DNA of 64,000 nt, taken from NCBI RefSeq assembly GCF_016918735.1, contig NZ_JAFFPR010000004.1, positions 1-64,000 on the forward strand. Direction: 5' to 3'. This stretch comes from Leptospira abararensis (GTDB taxonomy: Bacteria > Spirochaetota > Leptospiria > Leptospirales > Leptospiraceae). The position numbers and the translations under genes were made by a program. The notes beneath the pieces were generated by a model. It worked only from the letters and a program-made list of their open reading frames with translations, did no database searches and was not told the origin of the DNA. Positions 1 to 8,521 of this stretch are shown in pieces. Numbering within the stretch: the first letter of the stretch is position 1; each line of letters starts with the position of its first letter.

Positions 1-1166
1 GTTTGAAAGCCCAAAGCATTTGTTAGTTTTCCTGGAACATGCCGACTCGTTTCTGGAAATAAAGTCCGGAGCCACGGGAACTGGTTTTCTCCCGGTAAAT
101 ACTCTCCAAAAGGGAGGAGGGTTTGTTTGTATCTTCGTTCTGACACCATAGAGATGGGATGAAGTAGGGTAAGAGAATTTCTAGACCCTTCGTCTGAGAC
201 TAGCTCGTTAAATACAAGCGGTGTATTGCCGATACGGACCAAACTTTCGGTGACATCCACAAAACTATTGCTATATGTGGAATTGGGATCCTTGGAATCG
301 AGGGTTCCAAGGAACGGAATGGCAGATTCAGGCATCACTAGTAAATCAATAGGTTTTGGAGAATTCTGAATGGCTTCTAGGCCAATATCATAAACCGATT
401 GGATGGTTTTTGTCATCCACAGTTGGTTTTCCTGAACGTCTCTTTTCGCATATTCTGTGTTTGGTTGTAGTAAAGCCAAATGAAGAGTAGGGCCTTGAGG
501 GATAGTTTCTGCAAGAAAGTATAAGTTGACCAAAAAAAAACAAAAAATCGGCAGAAAATACAGACTATAACTTCGGATACCTTTGTCAGATTTTAGAATC
601 ACCAAATAAATTAGGGAAGCAGAAACAATAGATACAAACCCTAAGACCTCCGTTCCAAATCGAGCCATCTGGCGCCAAAGGATATTGTTTCGAAATAAAT
701 CCCCCCAATGTACAGGAAAAACCATAGGACAAATCCAATCGGAGATTAAGAAAAGAGAAGGAAGGACAAGTAAAAAGAAATGAGAGTCTTTGATATTCCT
801 GAATCTAGTGAGATAAACAGAGCCAAAAAAAATAATTCCAATCTTATAGAAGGATACGAGAGCATATACAAAAAATAGCAGAGAAGATATGATAAGACCC
901 TGTCCTGAAATATTTCGAATGGCATTCCAGATCCAATAGAAAGTACTAAAGGTCACAAGACTGGAGAAAAGGAGAGTTGCCGCGAGTGTTTGTTTCCAAT
1001 TGGAAGTGGTGGTGAGTTGTTTGGTGAAGTAAAGAAGTAGAAAGATACAGAGAAACCCTGCGGAAGTGAATCCGAAGGGTTCGAGCGCCAGTGCGAAAAA
1101 AATAGCAACCGGGATGAGTAAAAGAAGCGGGTATTTAATTTCCGGAATTTTTGAGTGTTTTCTCAT
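1..1166 (-). CDS. lnt: Apolipoprotein N-acyltransferase, partial (N-terminal 388 codons)
   Basis: Reading leftwards from an ATG at 1166, an open frame runs off the left window edge without a stop. The N-terminal half has about six hydrophobic segments and is followed by a nitrilase-like domain. Two catalytic-type elements are visible: a glutamate in MPESAIPF and a lysine in YKQTLLPFGEYLPGE, the latter being the Lnt hallmark around PFGEY. The catalytic cysteine would lie in the missing C-terminal part. Lnt adds the third acyl chain to lipoproteins in the inner membrane. The start lies within the last 32 bases of the upstream foldase gene, so the two are probably co-transcribed. Leptospira genomes can hold more than one Lnt-like gene (general knowledge), so this may be a paralogue. 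Confidence 0.88.
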   Translation of the reverse strand, partial: MRKHSKIPEIKYPLLLLIPVAIFFALALEPFGFTSAGFLCIFLLLYFTKQLTTTSNWKQTLAATLLFSSLVTFSTFYWIWNAIRNISGQGLIISSLLFFVYALVSFYKIGIIFFGSVYLTRFRNIKDSHFFLLVLPSLFLISDWICPMVFPVHWGDLFRNNILWRQMARFGTEVLGFVSIVSASLIYLVILKSDKGIRSYSLYFLPIFCFFLVNLYFLAETIPQGPTLHLALLQPNTEYAKRDVQENQLWMTKTIQSVYDIGLEAIQNSPKPIDLLVMPESAIPFLGTLDSKDPNSTYSNSFVDVTESLVRIGNTPLVFNELVSDEGSRNSLTLLHPISMVSERRYKQTLLPFGEYLPGENQFPWLRTLFPETSRHVPGKLTNALGFQ

Positions 1167-2184
1167 ATTCCATTCTTCTTGAATATTCCTCTGCCAATTC
1201 TTTACTGCCTAAGGTTTGGATTCTAAGTTCCATTAATTTTTTTTCGCGTTCCGATTCTGAAAGATTAGGATAAGTTTTAAGGAGATTTTTTTCTTCCACT
1301 TGTAATCTGGAAATTTTTTCATCTTCTTCTTTCATTTCTTTCAAAACTTTTTCCATCCGATCGTTCCCATCTTTACCAAAGTAACGAATCCGAACTTCTT
1401 TTTCTTTTGCCTCACGTTCTGCACCAGATAACTTAGATAATTCGGTTTGTCTTAGATCCATTTCTGTTTCAAACTTATCAAACTTAGGTTCTCTGGACGT
1501 CACTGCGTTATAAAAAGAACCAAAAGATTTTTTACGATAGTCTTCGTATAAGCGAATTCTTTCATCGGCTTTTAAGTTTCTGGTTTCATCTAGGAAGTTT
1601 TTTCGATTAAAACTAAAATCAGCAGTGGCTTCCTCGAGACCGAAGATAAGCTCTGCATCTTCTTTGGCAAAATATTTCCTTCTGAGCTGTTTGATTTGTT
1701 CGTATCGTTCTTGGTTTGTGTAAGATTTGCTTGATGGATCTAATTGAACCATCGCTTCTTCATACTTTAAATAATTGGATAACATGTGAATCAATCGTTT
1801 GGCATCCTCTCCATTATACTCATTTTGGAGGAAGGCTTTGATGTATTCATGGCATTGTTCCCGAGTGCTTCCTTCGGGACATTGTCTACGTAAGTTCCAA
1901 AGTTCTGAGACTAAATTTAAATCTCCCGATTTGGCACGGGTAAGGATTTCTTCGAAACGTAAAAACTGTCCATCAGCAGTGAAGATGGTTTTTGCCGATT
2001 CTAAATAAAATGGATCCACAGAGAATCCATCACTTTGTGTGCGAAAGTAAGATTCTGCTTTGTCATTTGGATTTTCATCGTTTGTGGTTTCCATTGGGTT
2101 TGGACTAAAGATGCGAAAGGCAATGTATAATAGGAGTAAGGCTCCAATGCCGAAACTAAGGTAACGTAAATTTTTAACATTCAT
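1135..2184 (-). CDS. Lipase foldase (LifO/LimK-type lipase chaperone)
   Basis: Predicted 349-aa protein starting MNVKNLRYL. A frame extension to 2241 would start inside a terminator hairpin, so the internal ATG is preferred. One N-terminal membrane anchor (about residues 5-24) is followed by a wholly helical, charged region. That region contains repeated units of the type LRRKYFAKEDA, VRIRYFGKDGNDR and LRIQTLGSKEL, which resemble the extended helical arms of steric lipase chaperones (PF03280). The canonical RxxFDY motif of the family is not obvious, so it is a divergent member. Such proteins sit in the inner membrane and fold a partner lipase in the periplasm. The gene directly follows a family I-type lipase gene, which strongly supports the call. 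Unusually, a terminator separates the two. Confidence 0.78.
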   Translation of the reverse strand: MNVKNLRYLSFGIGALLLLYIAFRIFSPNPMETTNDENPNDKAESYFRTQSDGFSVDPFYLESAKTIFTADGQFLRFEEILTRAKSGDLNLVSELWNLRRQCPEGSTREQCHEYIKAFLQNEYNGEDAKRLIHMLSNYLKYEEAMVQLDPSSKSYTNQERYEQIKQLRRKYFAKEDAELIFGLEEATADFSFNRKNFLDETRNLKADERIRLYEDYRKKSFGSFYNAVTSREPKFDKFETEMDLRQTELSKLSGAEREAKEKEVRIRYFGKDGNDRMEKVLKEMKEEDEKISRLQVEEKNLLKTYPNLSESEREKKLMELRIQTLGSKELAEEYSRRMEYEKTLKNSGN

Positions 2185-2231
2185 GGGAGATGGTATCGTA
2201 GTAAAGGATGGTTTGAGACTTCTGCAAACAA

Positions 2232-2259
2232 AAAAACCCAAGCGAGTGCTTGGGTTTTT
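2232..2259 (-). terminator. Intrinsic terminator after the lipase gene
   Basis: A perfect 12-bp stem (AAAAACCCAAGC at 2232-2243, matching arm at 2248-2259) with a 4-base loop lies 21 bases beyond the lipase stop. Read on the minus strand it ends in a T run. It sits between the lipase and foldase genes and could attenuate foldase transcription. The symmetric A/T flanks mean it could act in both directions. Confidence 0.8.
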
Positions 2260-2280
2260 CGAAAAAACTTCAGAATGGAA

Positions 2281-3210
2281 TTACTGATTTGCCTTCATAT
2301 TGGAAGCCATATTCAGATAGAAACCTTCGACATCATACCAAAGACTTCCAGAGCGAAGAGTGTTGGATACTTGTAAGTGATCGATCCCTGTAGTGAAGAT
2401 TCCATAAGATGGTCCACCTTTCCAAGTGCCCCATTTTTGTGAGGAAAGTGGAACGAGTCCATCGTTAGTGAACCCTTGTCCTTGGAAAAGTCCACCAGCC
2501 CCACAAGCAGGGTGAAGGATTCCCATCAGTGGGTGTTGGATGAGGTCAGGGATTGTGATTGAAGATCCATAAGAGAAATACTTCACACCTGATTTGTTAG
2601 GGGTGTATCCGTTAAAAGACGCGAGCCCTTCTTTTGACAAAGAAGCCAAAGCTGCCAAAGCATTTTGTTGGTTGGTTCCACCGTAAACAAGTTTTACGAG
2701 AGTTTCTACAACACTTGCGACAAACGGTTGGATCCAGCTAGGAAGAACTGTTTTTACGATATCTGCGATCGGTGATCCGTAGTGCGGAGTGTTGAGAGTG
2801 GTGAGTGTTGCCGTGCGACCAGAAAGTCCCAGGTTGGAAACCATATAGCGGCTATCGAGTCCCCCTTGGGAGTGACCAAGGATGTGGAATTTTCCAGTGT
2901 AGTTTGTGGCTGCTGCGTAAGTAAGGATGGCAGCTTTCAATTCTTGAGCACGCACTTCGTTAGAGTTAGCGGCCGTTTTTCCTGGAGCAAAAACTGTAGC
3001 TCCTTGGCTTCTAAGGTAATCATCCGTTCCACCCCAGTAGTTTACGATGCTGATGATTCCACCGGAATTTTCGCCCCAACCGAAAAGGCCATGGGATAGG
3101 ATGATGGGGTAAGTGCCTGCAAGTGGTTTGGAAGAAGAACCGGAACTTGCGAGTATAGGTACTGACAAAGTAACTGTGATAAAAATGGCTAAAAGACCTT
3201 TTCGAATCAT
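2281..3210 (-). CDS. Secreted triacylglycerol lipase (family I type)
   Basis: A 309-aa protein starting MIRKGLLAIF, preceded by a good ribosome site (GAGGTG, 8 bases before ATG). The frame could extend 14 codons upstream, but that would lose the signal peptide position. Residues 1-22 form a Sec signal peptide. The alpha/beta-hydrolase core shows PIILSHGLFGWG (oxyanion region), the nucleophile elbow GHSQGG with Ser114, a likely acid in NDGLVPLSS (Asp250) and a catalytic His in GIDHLQVSN (His278). These match Pseudomonas/Burkholderia-type lipases that need a foldase. The next gene on the same strand encodes a LifO-like protein. The lipase is probably secreted and hydrolyses long-chain acylglycerols. 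A divergent TetR gene with palindromic sites upstream is a candidate regulator. Confidence 0.9.
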   Translation of the reverse strand: MIRKGLLAIFITVTLSVPILASSGSSSKPLAGTYPIILSHGLFGWGENSGGIISIVNYWGGTDDYLRSQGATVFAPGKTAANSNEVRAQELKAAILTYAAATNYTGKFHILGHSQGGLDSRYMVSNLGLSGRTATLTTLNTPHYGSPIADIVKTVLPSWIQPFVASVVETLVKLVYGGTNQQNALAALASLSKEGLASFNGYTPNKSGVKYFSYGSSITIPDLIQHPLMGILHPACGAGGLFQGQGFTNDGLVPLSSQKWGTWKGGPSYGIFTTGIDHLQVSNTLRSGSLWYDVEGFYLNMASNMKANQ

Positions 3211-3318
3211 AAATATTTCACCTCTGAATTTTCTAAGATAAAACTGTGTCAATTTGCCTTATTTGAGGCAAGGATATTTTCGCGACCAATTTGAAAAAAA
3301 ACAAGTTTTTTGTAATAA

Positions 3319-3332
3319 TTGAACGTGTTCAA
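3319..3332. promoter_or_regulatory. Palindromic operator-like site upstream of tetR
   Basis: TTGAAC-GT-GTTCAA is a perfect 6-bp inverted repeat with a 2-base centre. It lies in the 182-bp gap between the divergent lipase (start 3210) and TetR (start 3393) genes. The form is typical of TetR-family operators. Its placement supports the downstream start of the TetR gene, because the longer frame would place it inside coding sequence. Confidence 0.55.
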
Positions 3333-3333
3333 A

Positions 3334-3356
3334 AAATAATAGTAATTCTATTATTT
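3334..3356. promoter_or_regulatory. Second inverted repeat upstream of tetR
   Basis: AAATAATAG-TAATT-CTATTATTT has perfect 9-bp arms and a 5-base centre. It begins two bases after the TTGAAC palindrome. It may be a second operator or part of an AT-rich promoter. Low sequence complexity lowers the significance. Confidence 0.4.
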
Positions 3357-3392
3357 CTCATTTCTATTTGTTTGGAAGCATTCTTCAGCTGT

Positions 3393-4100
3393 ATGCCAAA
3401 CACGGTCCCCAAAAAAATATCCAACCAAACAGTGACTAAACGAGAAGTTACTAAGGAGAAAATTTATAATTCAGCGATCACTTTGTTTCAAAAAGATGGA
3501 TATGAACTTGCTACCATGCGTCGGATTGCGAAAGAGGCTGGTGTTTCCTTGGGTTCAACATATTACCATTTCAAAACAAAAGAAGAGATCGTCCTTCATT
3601 TTTACAGAGAGTCTCAAATTGAAGTCAAACAACTCTCCTCCCAGTTTTTTAAAACCACGAGGGACTTCAAGGCCAGACTCAAATTCATCATTCTAACCCA
3701 ATTGGAAATTTTTTTTGAGTATAAAATCTTTTTGCAAGTATTGGCAAGACATGCGGGAGATCCAAGTCATTCCCTTTCCCCATTTAGTCCCGAGACTTCC
3801 CTCATTCGAGAAGAAGCGGTGGGTCTCATCCGTGATGCATTAGAGACATCGAATTTAAAGATAAGAGAAGACCTTGCCGCGATTTTGCCAGAGTTACTTT
3901 GGATGGAACAAATGGGGCTTATTTACTTTTGGTTGTCTGATTCTTCCAAGTCATATATCAGTACAAAACTATTAATGAATGATTCCTTAGAATTGACTTT
4001 CAAACTGATAAAACTTTCTAATTTTCCTTTGTTTAAAAATGTGATGGGCCCAATCTTTCGTATGTTTCGATTGGTAAAAGGTAGGCAAAGTAGTTGGTGA
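3393..4100 (+). CDS. TetR/AcrR-family transcriptional regulator
   Basis: A 235-aa protein. The frame is open from 3291, but the first 34 codons would encode a hydrophobic stretch unlike any TetR protein and would cover two palindromes, so the ATG at 3393 is chosen. The N-terminal helix-turn-helix reads MRRIAKEAGVSLGSTYYHFKTKEEI, the classic TetR signature. The C-terminal ligand domain is mostly helical and not specific to a known subfamily. It is divergent from the lipase gene and probably represses itself through the palindrome at 3319-3332. Control of the lipase is plausible but inferred from position only. Confidence 0.85.
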   Translation: MPNTVPKKISNQTVTKREVTKEKIYNSAITLFQKDGYELATMRRIAKEAGVSLGSTYYHFKTKEEIVLHFYRESQIEVKQLSSQFFKTTRDFKARLKFIILTQLEIFFEYKIFLQVLARHAGDPSHSLSPFSPETSLIREEAVGLIRDALETSNLKIREDLAAILPELLWMEQMGLIYFWLSDSSKSYISTKLLMNDSLELTFKLIKLSNFPLFKNVMGPIFRMFRLVKGRQSSW

Positions 4101-4150
4101 TTTGCAAGAGCCCTTGCAATGAAAACAAAGGCTCTACATTGATCAAAATT

Positions 4151-4693
4151 TTATTGCTTTTCGAAAGTAATTTGGAAATTAGTAACGCGGCTTGAAGGTG
4201 TTAAACCATTACACTGATAACTTGATGCAGAAACTAAACCATCATTATCGATGGTGTAATTTTTCCCAGTAGATAATGTAAGAGTTTCTGATTTGGATCC
4301 ACTTGCGGAAGAGATAAGCTCTGTTGTATTGTCCTTCAAAATCACGTTAAATGTAAAATTTCTAGAAGTACAATTACTCGAACTTAAAGTTTGTCTTCCT
4401 GCACTCACAGAAACTTTATAATTTCCTGATGTTGGAAAGCTAATGGTTCCAGTAGTGGCTGTATTGGCACAAACAGAATACCGGCTTCCCGAATAGGCGA
4501 AAGTAGTACCACTAATACCGATTGTTACATCACAGGGAATTCCTGTATTTGTAGCAGCTAATAAGAGCAGCAAATCAGTGTTTTTATCTCCAGATAATGG
4601 CAATCCCTCAATCAGGTCTTCTTTTTTGTTGTTCTCGCAATGTACTGTTAATAGGAATAACAAAGTAATTGCGATGATTTTTTTATAGTTCAT
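4151..4693 (-). CDS. Hypothetical lipoprotein
   Basis: A 180-aa predicted lipoprotein. The second ATG is preferred because AAGGAA lies 8 bases upstream. It starts MNYKKIIAITLLFLLTVHCENN: a positively charged tip, a hydrophobic core and a lipobox ending at Cys. The mature part is rich in Ser and Thr with short beta-strand-like segments and four further cysteines (in PCDVT, SVCAN, SNCTS and YQCNG), which could form disulfides. No family is recognised. It is convergent with the TetR gene and separate from the GNAT gene. Confidence 0.7.
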   Translation of the reverse strand: MNYKKIIAITLLFLLTVHCENNKKEDLIEGLPLSGDKNTDLLLLLAATNTGIPCDVTIGISGTTFAYSGSRYSVCANTATTGTISFPTSGNYKVSVSAGRQTLSSSNCTSRNFTFNVILKDNTTELISSASGSKSETLTLSTGKNYTIDNDGLVSASSYQCNGLTPSSRVTNFQITFEKQ

Positions 4694-4783
4694 AGTCATG
4701 GTTCCTTATTAGGTGACAAAATTTTATCATCTTACGAAGGTTACAAGCAAAAATTAGATTATAAATTTGGATTAGTATTTTAT

Positions 4784-5248
4784 TTATATTTTCTTTCTAT
4801 AACGAATATAAAATCGTTCAAAAGAAGATTTATCCCAGAACTTCACTGCTTCTTCATTTTTTAGAATGGCTCTAAGTTCAATAGAGGGGATGGATTTTTC
4901 TTTGCACCACCGGTCTACATCTTCCAAAAGTAATTTCATATACCCTTTTTTCTTTTTACCGAGTTTAGTCACAGCAAGATCGATAAATAGGCTTCTTTCT
5001 TCTTCTAAATGGGGTTTTTCTTCCACCCGACCAATGAGTAAAGAGACAAGTTCCTCCCCTTGAAAAACTCCACGCATATACACTTTTCCCGTGCCGATGA
5101 GTTTGAAATAAATGTCGGTGAATTTGGTTGCGGCCCTTGGGCGGATACGGAAAAGACCATCTAATTCGAGTTCGTTTACCTTACGGTAAAACTGATTTAC
5201 GAGTTCGATGGTCTGGTTTCTGTCAGATTCGTTTAAGTCTCTAATCAC
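4784..5248 (-). CDS. GNAT-family N-acetyltransferase
   Basis: A 154-aa protein with the GNAT order: an N-terminal segment MIRDLNESD, a central beta strand ending FIDLAVTK, an acetyl-CoA-loop region with a basic run (LGKKKKGYMKLLL) and a C-terminal AVKFWDKSSFERFY segment typical of the last GNAT strands. The pyrophosphate loop (Q/RxxGxG/A) is imperfect. The start is GTG, placed directly after the TAG stop of glycyl-tRNA synthetase with no gap, which suggests translational coupling. The substrate is unknown. Confidence 0.72.
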   Translation of the reverse strand: MIRDLNESDRNQTIELVNQFYRKVNELELDGLFRIRPRAATKFTDIYFKLIGTGKVYMRGVFQGEELVSLLIGRVEEKPHLEEERSLFIDLAVTKLGKKKKGYMKLLLEDVDRWCKEKSIPSIELRAILKNEEAVKFWDKSSFERFYIRYRKKI

Positions 5249-6658
5249 CTAAACCATTCGATTGATGAGATAAGTTTTTAGCTCGGTGACTGGGATTCTT
5301 TCTTGTTTCATCGAATCCCTTTCCCGGATGGTGACTGTTCCATCACTCATGGTATCGTAATCCACCGTGATACAAAACGGAGTACCGATTTCATCATGGC
5401 GACGGTAACGTTTTCCAATGGCACCACTGTCATCGTAATCCACATACCAATGGTTGCGAAGATCGGCATATATTTCTTTGGCCTTGGCATCGAGTCCGTC
5501 TTTTTTCATTAAAGGAAAGATGGCGACTTTCATCGGGCTCACTCGTTTTCCAAAACGAAGGACAGTACGAACCTCATCCTTTTCTAACTTCTCTTCTTCG
5601 TAAGCATCACAAAGAACTGCAAGAAAAAGTCGGTTGAGACCGAGAGCCGGTTCTACCACATAAGGAAGGTATTTTTTCTTCGCATCCAAATCATGGTATT
5701 TTAAATCTTCGGAAGAAAAAGTTTCGTGTTGGGTTAGGTCATAATCAGTCCTTGAGGCAACACCCCAAAGTTCTCCCCAACCAAAGGGATATTTGTATTC
5801 GATATCACTTGTAGAATCACTGTAAAAAGAAAGTTCTTCCTTTTCATGTTCGCGAACACGAAGGTTTTCTTTTTTTAGTCCCACTACATTCACAAGCCAG
5901 TCCATGCAGTAGTTCACCCAATAGGTAAACCACTCTTTTTGAGTCCCTGGTTCACAAAAAAACTCCATCTCCATTTGTTCGAACTCACGTGTGCGAAAAA
6001 TAAATTGGCGAGCCATGATTTCGTTTCGAAAGGATTTCCCAATTTGAGCAATTCCAAAGGGAACTTTTTTCCGAGCAATTTGGGTTACGTTTTTAAAATT
6101 GATAAAGATCCCTTGTGCGGTTTCGGGACGAAGGTAAATGTCTGTCGCTCCTTCTTCCGAGGCACCATGGGAAGTTTTGAACATCAAATTGAATTGGCGG
6201 GCATCGGTAAAACTTCCCACCGTTCCGCAAGTCGGACAGGCGTAAGCTTTCTCTCTTATGGTATTTGTGAGTTCTTCTAAACTTTTTCCGGTCGCGGCAC
6301 CTTCTCCTTCCTTATCTTCTAAGAACTTATCCACGCGGATTCGTGTTTTGCATTTTTTGCAGTCCATAAGAGGATCATTGAAGTTAGAAATATGGCCGGA
6401 AGCTTCCCAAACGCGAGGGTGGAGGAGGATGGAGGAATCAAGGCCTAAAACATCGTCCCGTCTATGGACAAAGTATTCCCACCAAAGTCTTTTTAGGTTG
6501 TTTAATACTTCGATTCCGTTCGGACCATAGTCAAATGTGTTGGAGAGGCCTCCGTAAATTTCGGATCCGGGGAAAACAAAGCCCCTTCTTTTGGAGACTG
6601 CTACTATGGGTTTGAGCGACTGCTCTTCTTTCTCTTTCGGCTGTGCCATATCCGCCAA
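5249..6658 (-). CDS. glyQS: Glycyl-tRNA synthetase, dimeric (alpha2) type
   Basis: A 469-aa class II synthetase of the archaeal/eukaryotic-like homodimeric type. Visible elements are the GlyRS start block RRGFVFPGSEIYGG, zinc-binding-like pairs CKKCKTR and CPTCGTVG in the insertion, motif 2 FRNEI...FRTREFEQMEMEFF, and motif 3 with GLNRLF. The C-terminal anticodon-binding domain begins near VAIFPLMKKDG. It charges tRNA-Gly in the cytoplasm. The gene is divergent from the 602-codon membrane protein gene (54-bp gap) and abuts the GNAT gene downstream. Confidence 0.95.
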   Translation of the reverse strand: MADMAQPKEKEEQSLKPIVAVSKRRGFVFPGSEIYGGLSNTFDYGPNGIEVLNNLKRLWWEYFVHRRDDVLGLDSSILLHPRVWEASGHISNFNDPLMDCKKCKTRIRVDKFLEDKEGEGAATGKSLEELTNTIREKAYACPTCGTVGSFTDARQFNLMFKTSHGASEEGATDIYLRPETAQGIFINFKNVTQIARKKVPFGIAQIGKSFRNEIMARQFIFRTREFEQMEMEFFCEPGTQKEWFTYWVNYCMDWLVNVVGLKKENLRVREHEKEELSFYSDSTSDIEYKYPFGWGELWGVASRTDYDLTQHETFSSEDLKYHDLDAKKKYLPYVVEPALGLNRLFLAVLCDAYEEEKLEKDEVRTVLRFGKRVSPMKVAIFPLMKKDGLDAKAKEIYADLRNHWYVDYDDSGAIGKRYRRHDEIGTPFCITVDYDTMSDGTVTIRERDSMKQERIPVTELKTYLINRMV

Positions 6659-6712
6659 ATTTTTTGTTTTCCATGAAAATTCAAAGTATTTTCCTTGAGA
6701 TAAGACTAAAGA

Positions 6713-8521
6713 ATGGATTCGGCAAACGTAAAAACTCTCTCTCCCTGGGCTAAAAAATCCTTAACCTTCTTCCTTTGGATGTCCCCCCTGTTTTCTTTGG
6801 GACCATTTTTGGCATTTGGTATCCTCTTCGCTTTTCCAGCTGAATTCCGGCTACGCCTTCGTGCCCTCGCTGTCATTGCTGTTTATATTCTTTCTTGGAT
6901 CCTATTCTATCCGGTGGAACTTGTCCACAGGTCTGGATTGGAATGGGAAGGAGTGATTAACGAATTCCTTGCCAAAGATTCTCGAAGCCTTCAGTTGAAG
7001 TTTGGATTTGTGGTGATTTGTTTTTTACTACTTTTAACAAACTACTTTCACAGCCGAAGTCGTAACCAAAAAAGAGAGACAGTTCGAAAAACAAAACTCA
7101 AAACAGAAAATCCCCATTCCGCAATTCGGACAGAGATGCGGATCCGGGATGCAAAATTTGATACACTTCTACTTGTATTATTTCTTGCTCTTCTTCTTAA
7201 TTTTGGATTTCAATACTTCTCCGAAAAATTACATCCAAACAAATCTCTTTCGCCACTGGCACCACTTGTGGATGTTTACCAATTTGTATTTAATTATTCT
7301 ATTTCCCTTTGTATTTTGCTATTTAGTTTCAATCGAAACAAAATTCCCTCTCTCATTGCAAAACCATACCTTCGTTATATGGAAGGGATCCGGATTCGTG
7401 AGAGCTGGAAGGCTGCCGTTGTTTCGCAAAGCCGATTCCCATTTCGTTTGGAATTGGTAGTAAAAGAAAAGGCAAAATTTAGAGATCGAATCCTCCCTGG
7501 TTTTGGACATGTTTATGTTTATGAATATTGGCGCGGATTCCCAATTTTATTTTTAACTCTACTTTTGTTTTTGTTTTCCGCAGTTTGGGTTTTTTCCTAC
7601 TTAAGCCCCATATTTGGAATTCAATTTTTAGCAGGGTTTGGATTAAAACCAGGAGTCCCCGATAAAGATTTTTTTATCTCGGCACAAAACATAGCTTATG
7701 CGGGGTTTTCTGTTTTGGCTCTGGTTGGAATTTATTTTTATTCATCTTACTTACTCGAAAAATCTTTTAGTTTAGAAAACTTAGGGGTGAAGGAAGACAA
7801 AGTTGGTGAGTCAGAACCATTTTTTAAACCGGGATTACGCAAAGGATTTCGAAATGTTCTGCCTTTATCCTTACTCTTTCATTTGATCTTAATTTCTCTT
7901 GTTTTTTTAATCCCAATCACCCTCCAACGGAATAAAAAGAAAGACCAGTCTTCCCAAAAAAATGAACATTTCCGACCAGAAAAAATGGAATTCTATTTTA
8001 TCGATCCGAATGTCCCAGACGATACCAAGGGACTGAATGGTGGAATTGTTACAGGAAATGAAACCGAAAACAAAGAGAAAGGGGAAAAAATTTCCAACGA
8101 AAAAGTAGCGGACAATGGCCCGGTCAAAGGTTATATCAAAAAAATTCGCGGTAAAAAAGTTCCACCAACTTACTCTAATTATATCTCAGCGAAGATGCGA
8201 ATTCCCGAAAGTTATATGGATTATTGGGCAAAAGCACCTCATCCTTATTCCTCTGTGGTTGCTTATACCATCACTCAAGAAGGAGATGTGATTGATGTGG
8301 AACTTGTGGAAGCCTCCGATTACCCTGACCAAGATTTACGAACCTTACAACTAGTGGAAAGTTTGGGTCCACTTATGCCACCACCTGGAACCAAAAATGA
8401 CATTCGAGTGACTGAGTTGTTTTGGAATGGTCCGATTGACCCTGAATTTGTCCCCACCCCTTTACAAAAAGAAATGATCAACTTATTTGACGGCCGTTAT
8501 ATGGAAGAGTTATCAGAATGA
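6713..8521 (+). CDS. Polytopic membrane protein with TonB-like C-terminal domain
   Basis: A 602-aa protein of unknown function. The first ~410 residues hold several hydrophobic spans (about residues 22-60, 98-110, 145-170, 180-205, 280-310, 330-350, 385-405). A polar Lys/Glu/Asn-rich linker (about 406-485) follows. The last ~115 residues (from ISAKMRIPESYMDYW) resemble the TonB C-terminal fold: VVAYTITQEGDVIDVELVEASDYPDQD, then a proline-rich PLMPPPG. In TonB this part contacts outer-membrane receptors from the periplasm. No ExbB/ExbD genes are nearby. It overlaps the PrsW-like gene by ATGA, so the two are likely translated together. The TonB link is a fold-level inference. Confidence 0.6.
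   Translation: MDSANVKTLSPWAKKSLTFFLWMSPLFSLGPFLAFGILFAFPAEFRLRLRALAVIAVYILSWILFYPVELVHRSGLEWEGVINEFLAKDSRSLQLKFGFVVICFLLLLTNYFHSRSRNQKRETVRKTKLKTENPHSAIRTEMRIRDAKFDTLLLVLFLALLLNFGFQYFSEKLHPNKSLSPLAPLVDVYQFVFNYSISLCILLFSFNRNKIPSLIAKPYLRYMEGIRIRESWKAAVVSQSRFPFRLELVVKEKAKFRDRILPGFGHVYVYEYWRGFPILFLTLLLFLFSAVWVFSYLSPIFGIQFLAGFGLKPGVPDKDFFISAQNIAYAGFSVLALVGIYFYSSYLLEKSFSLENLGVKEDKVGESEPFFKPGLRKGFRNVLPLSLLFHLILISLVFLIPITLQRNKKKDQSSQKNEHFRPEKMEFYFIDPNVPDDTKGLNGGIVTGNETENKEKGEKISNEKVADNGPVKGYIKKIRGKKVPPTYSNYISAKMRIPESYMDYWAKAPHPYSSVVAYTITQEGDVIDVELVEASDYPDQDLRTLQLVESLGPLMPPPGTKNDIRVTELFWNGPIDPEFVPTPLQKEMINLFDGRYMEELSE

Noticed and set aside
2185..2241. N-terminal extension of the foldase gene
   Set aside because: The upstream start lies within a terminator hairpin, and the downstream ATG gives a normal anchor sequence.
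3291..3392. N-terminal extension of the first TetR gene
   Set aside because: It would place a hydrophobic stretch before the HTH and cover two palindromes; the ATG at 3393 fits the family.
4102..4119. Inverted repeat TTGCAAG-AGCC-CTTGCAA after the TetR gene
   Set aside because: It lacks a following T run, so it is not supported as a terminator.
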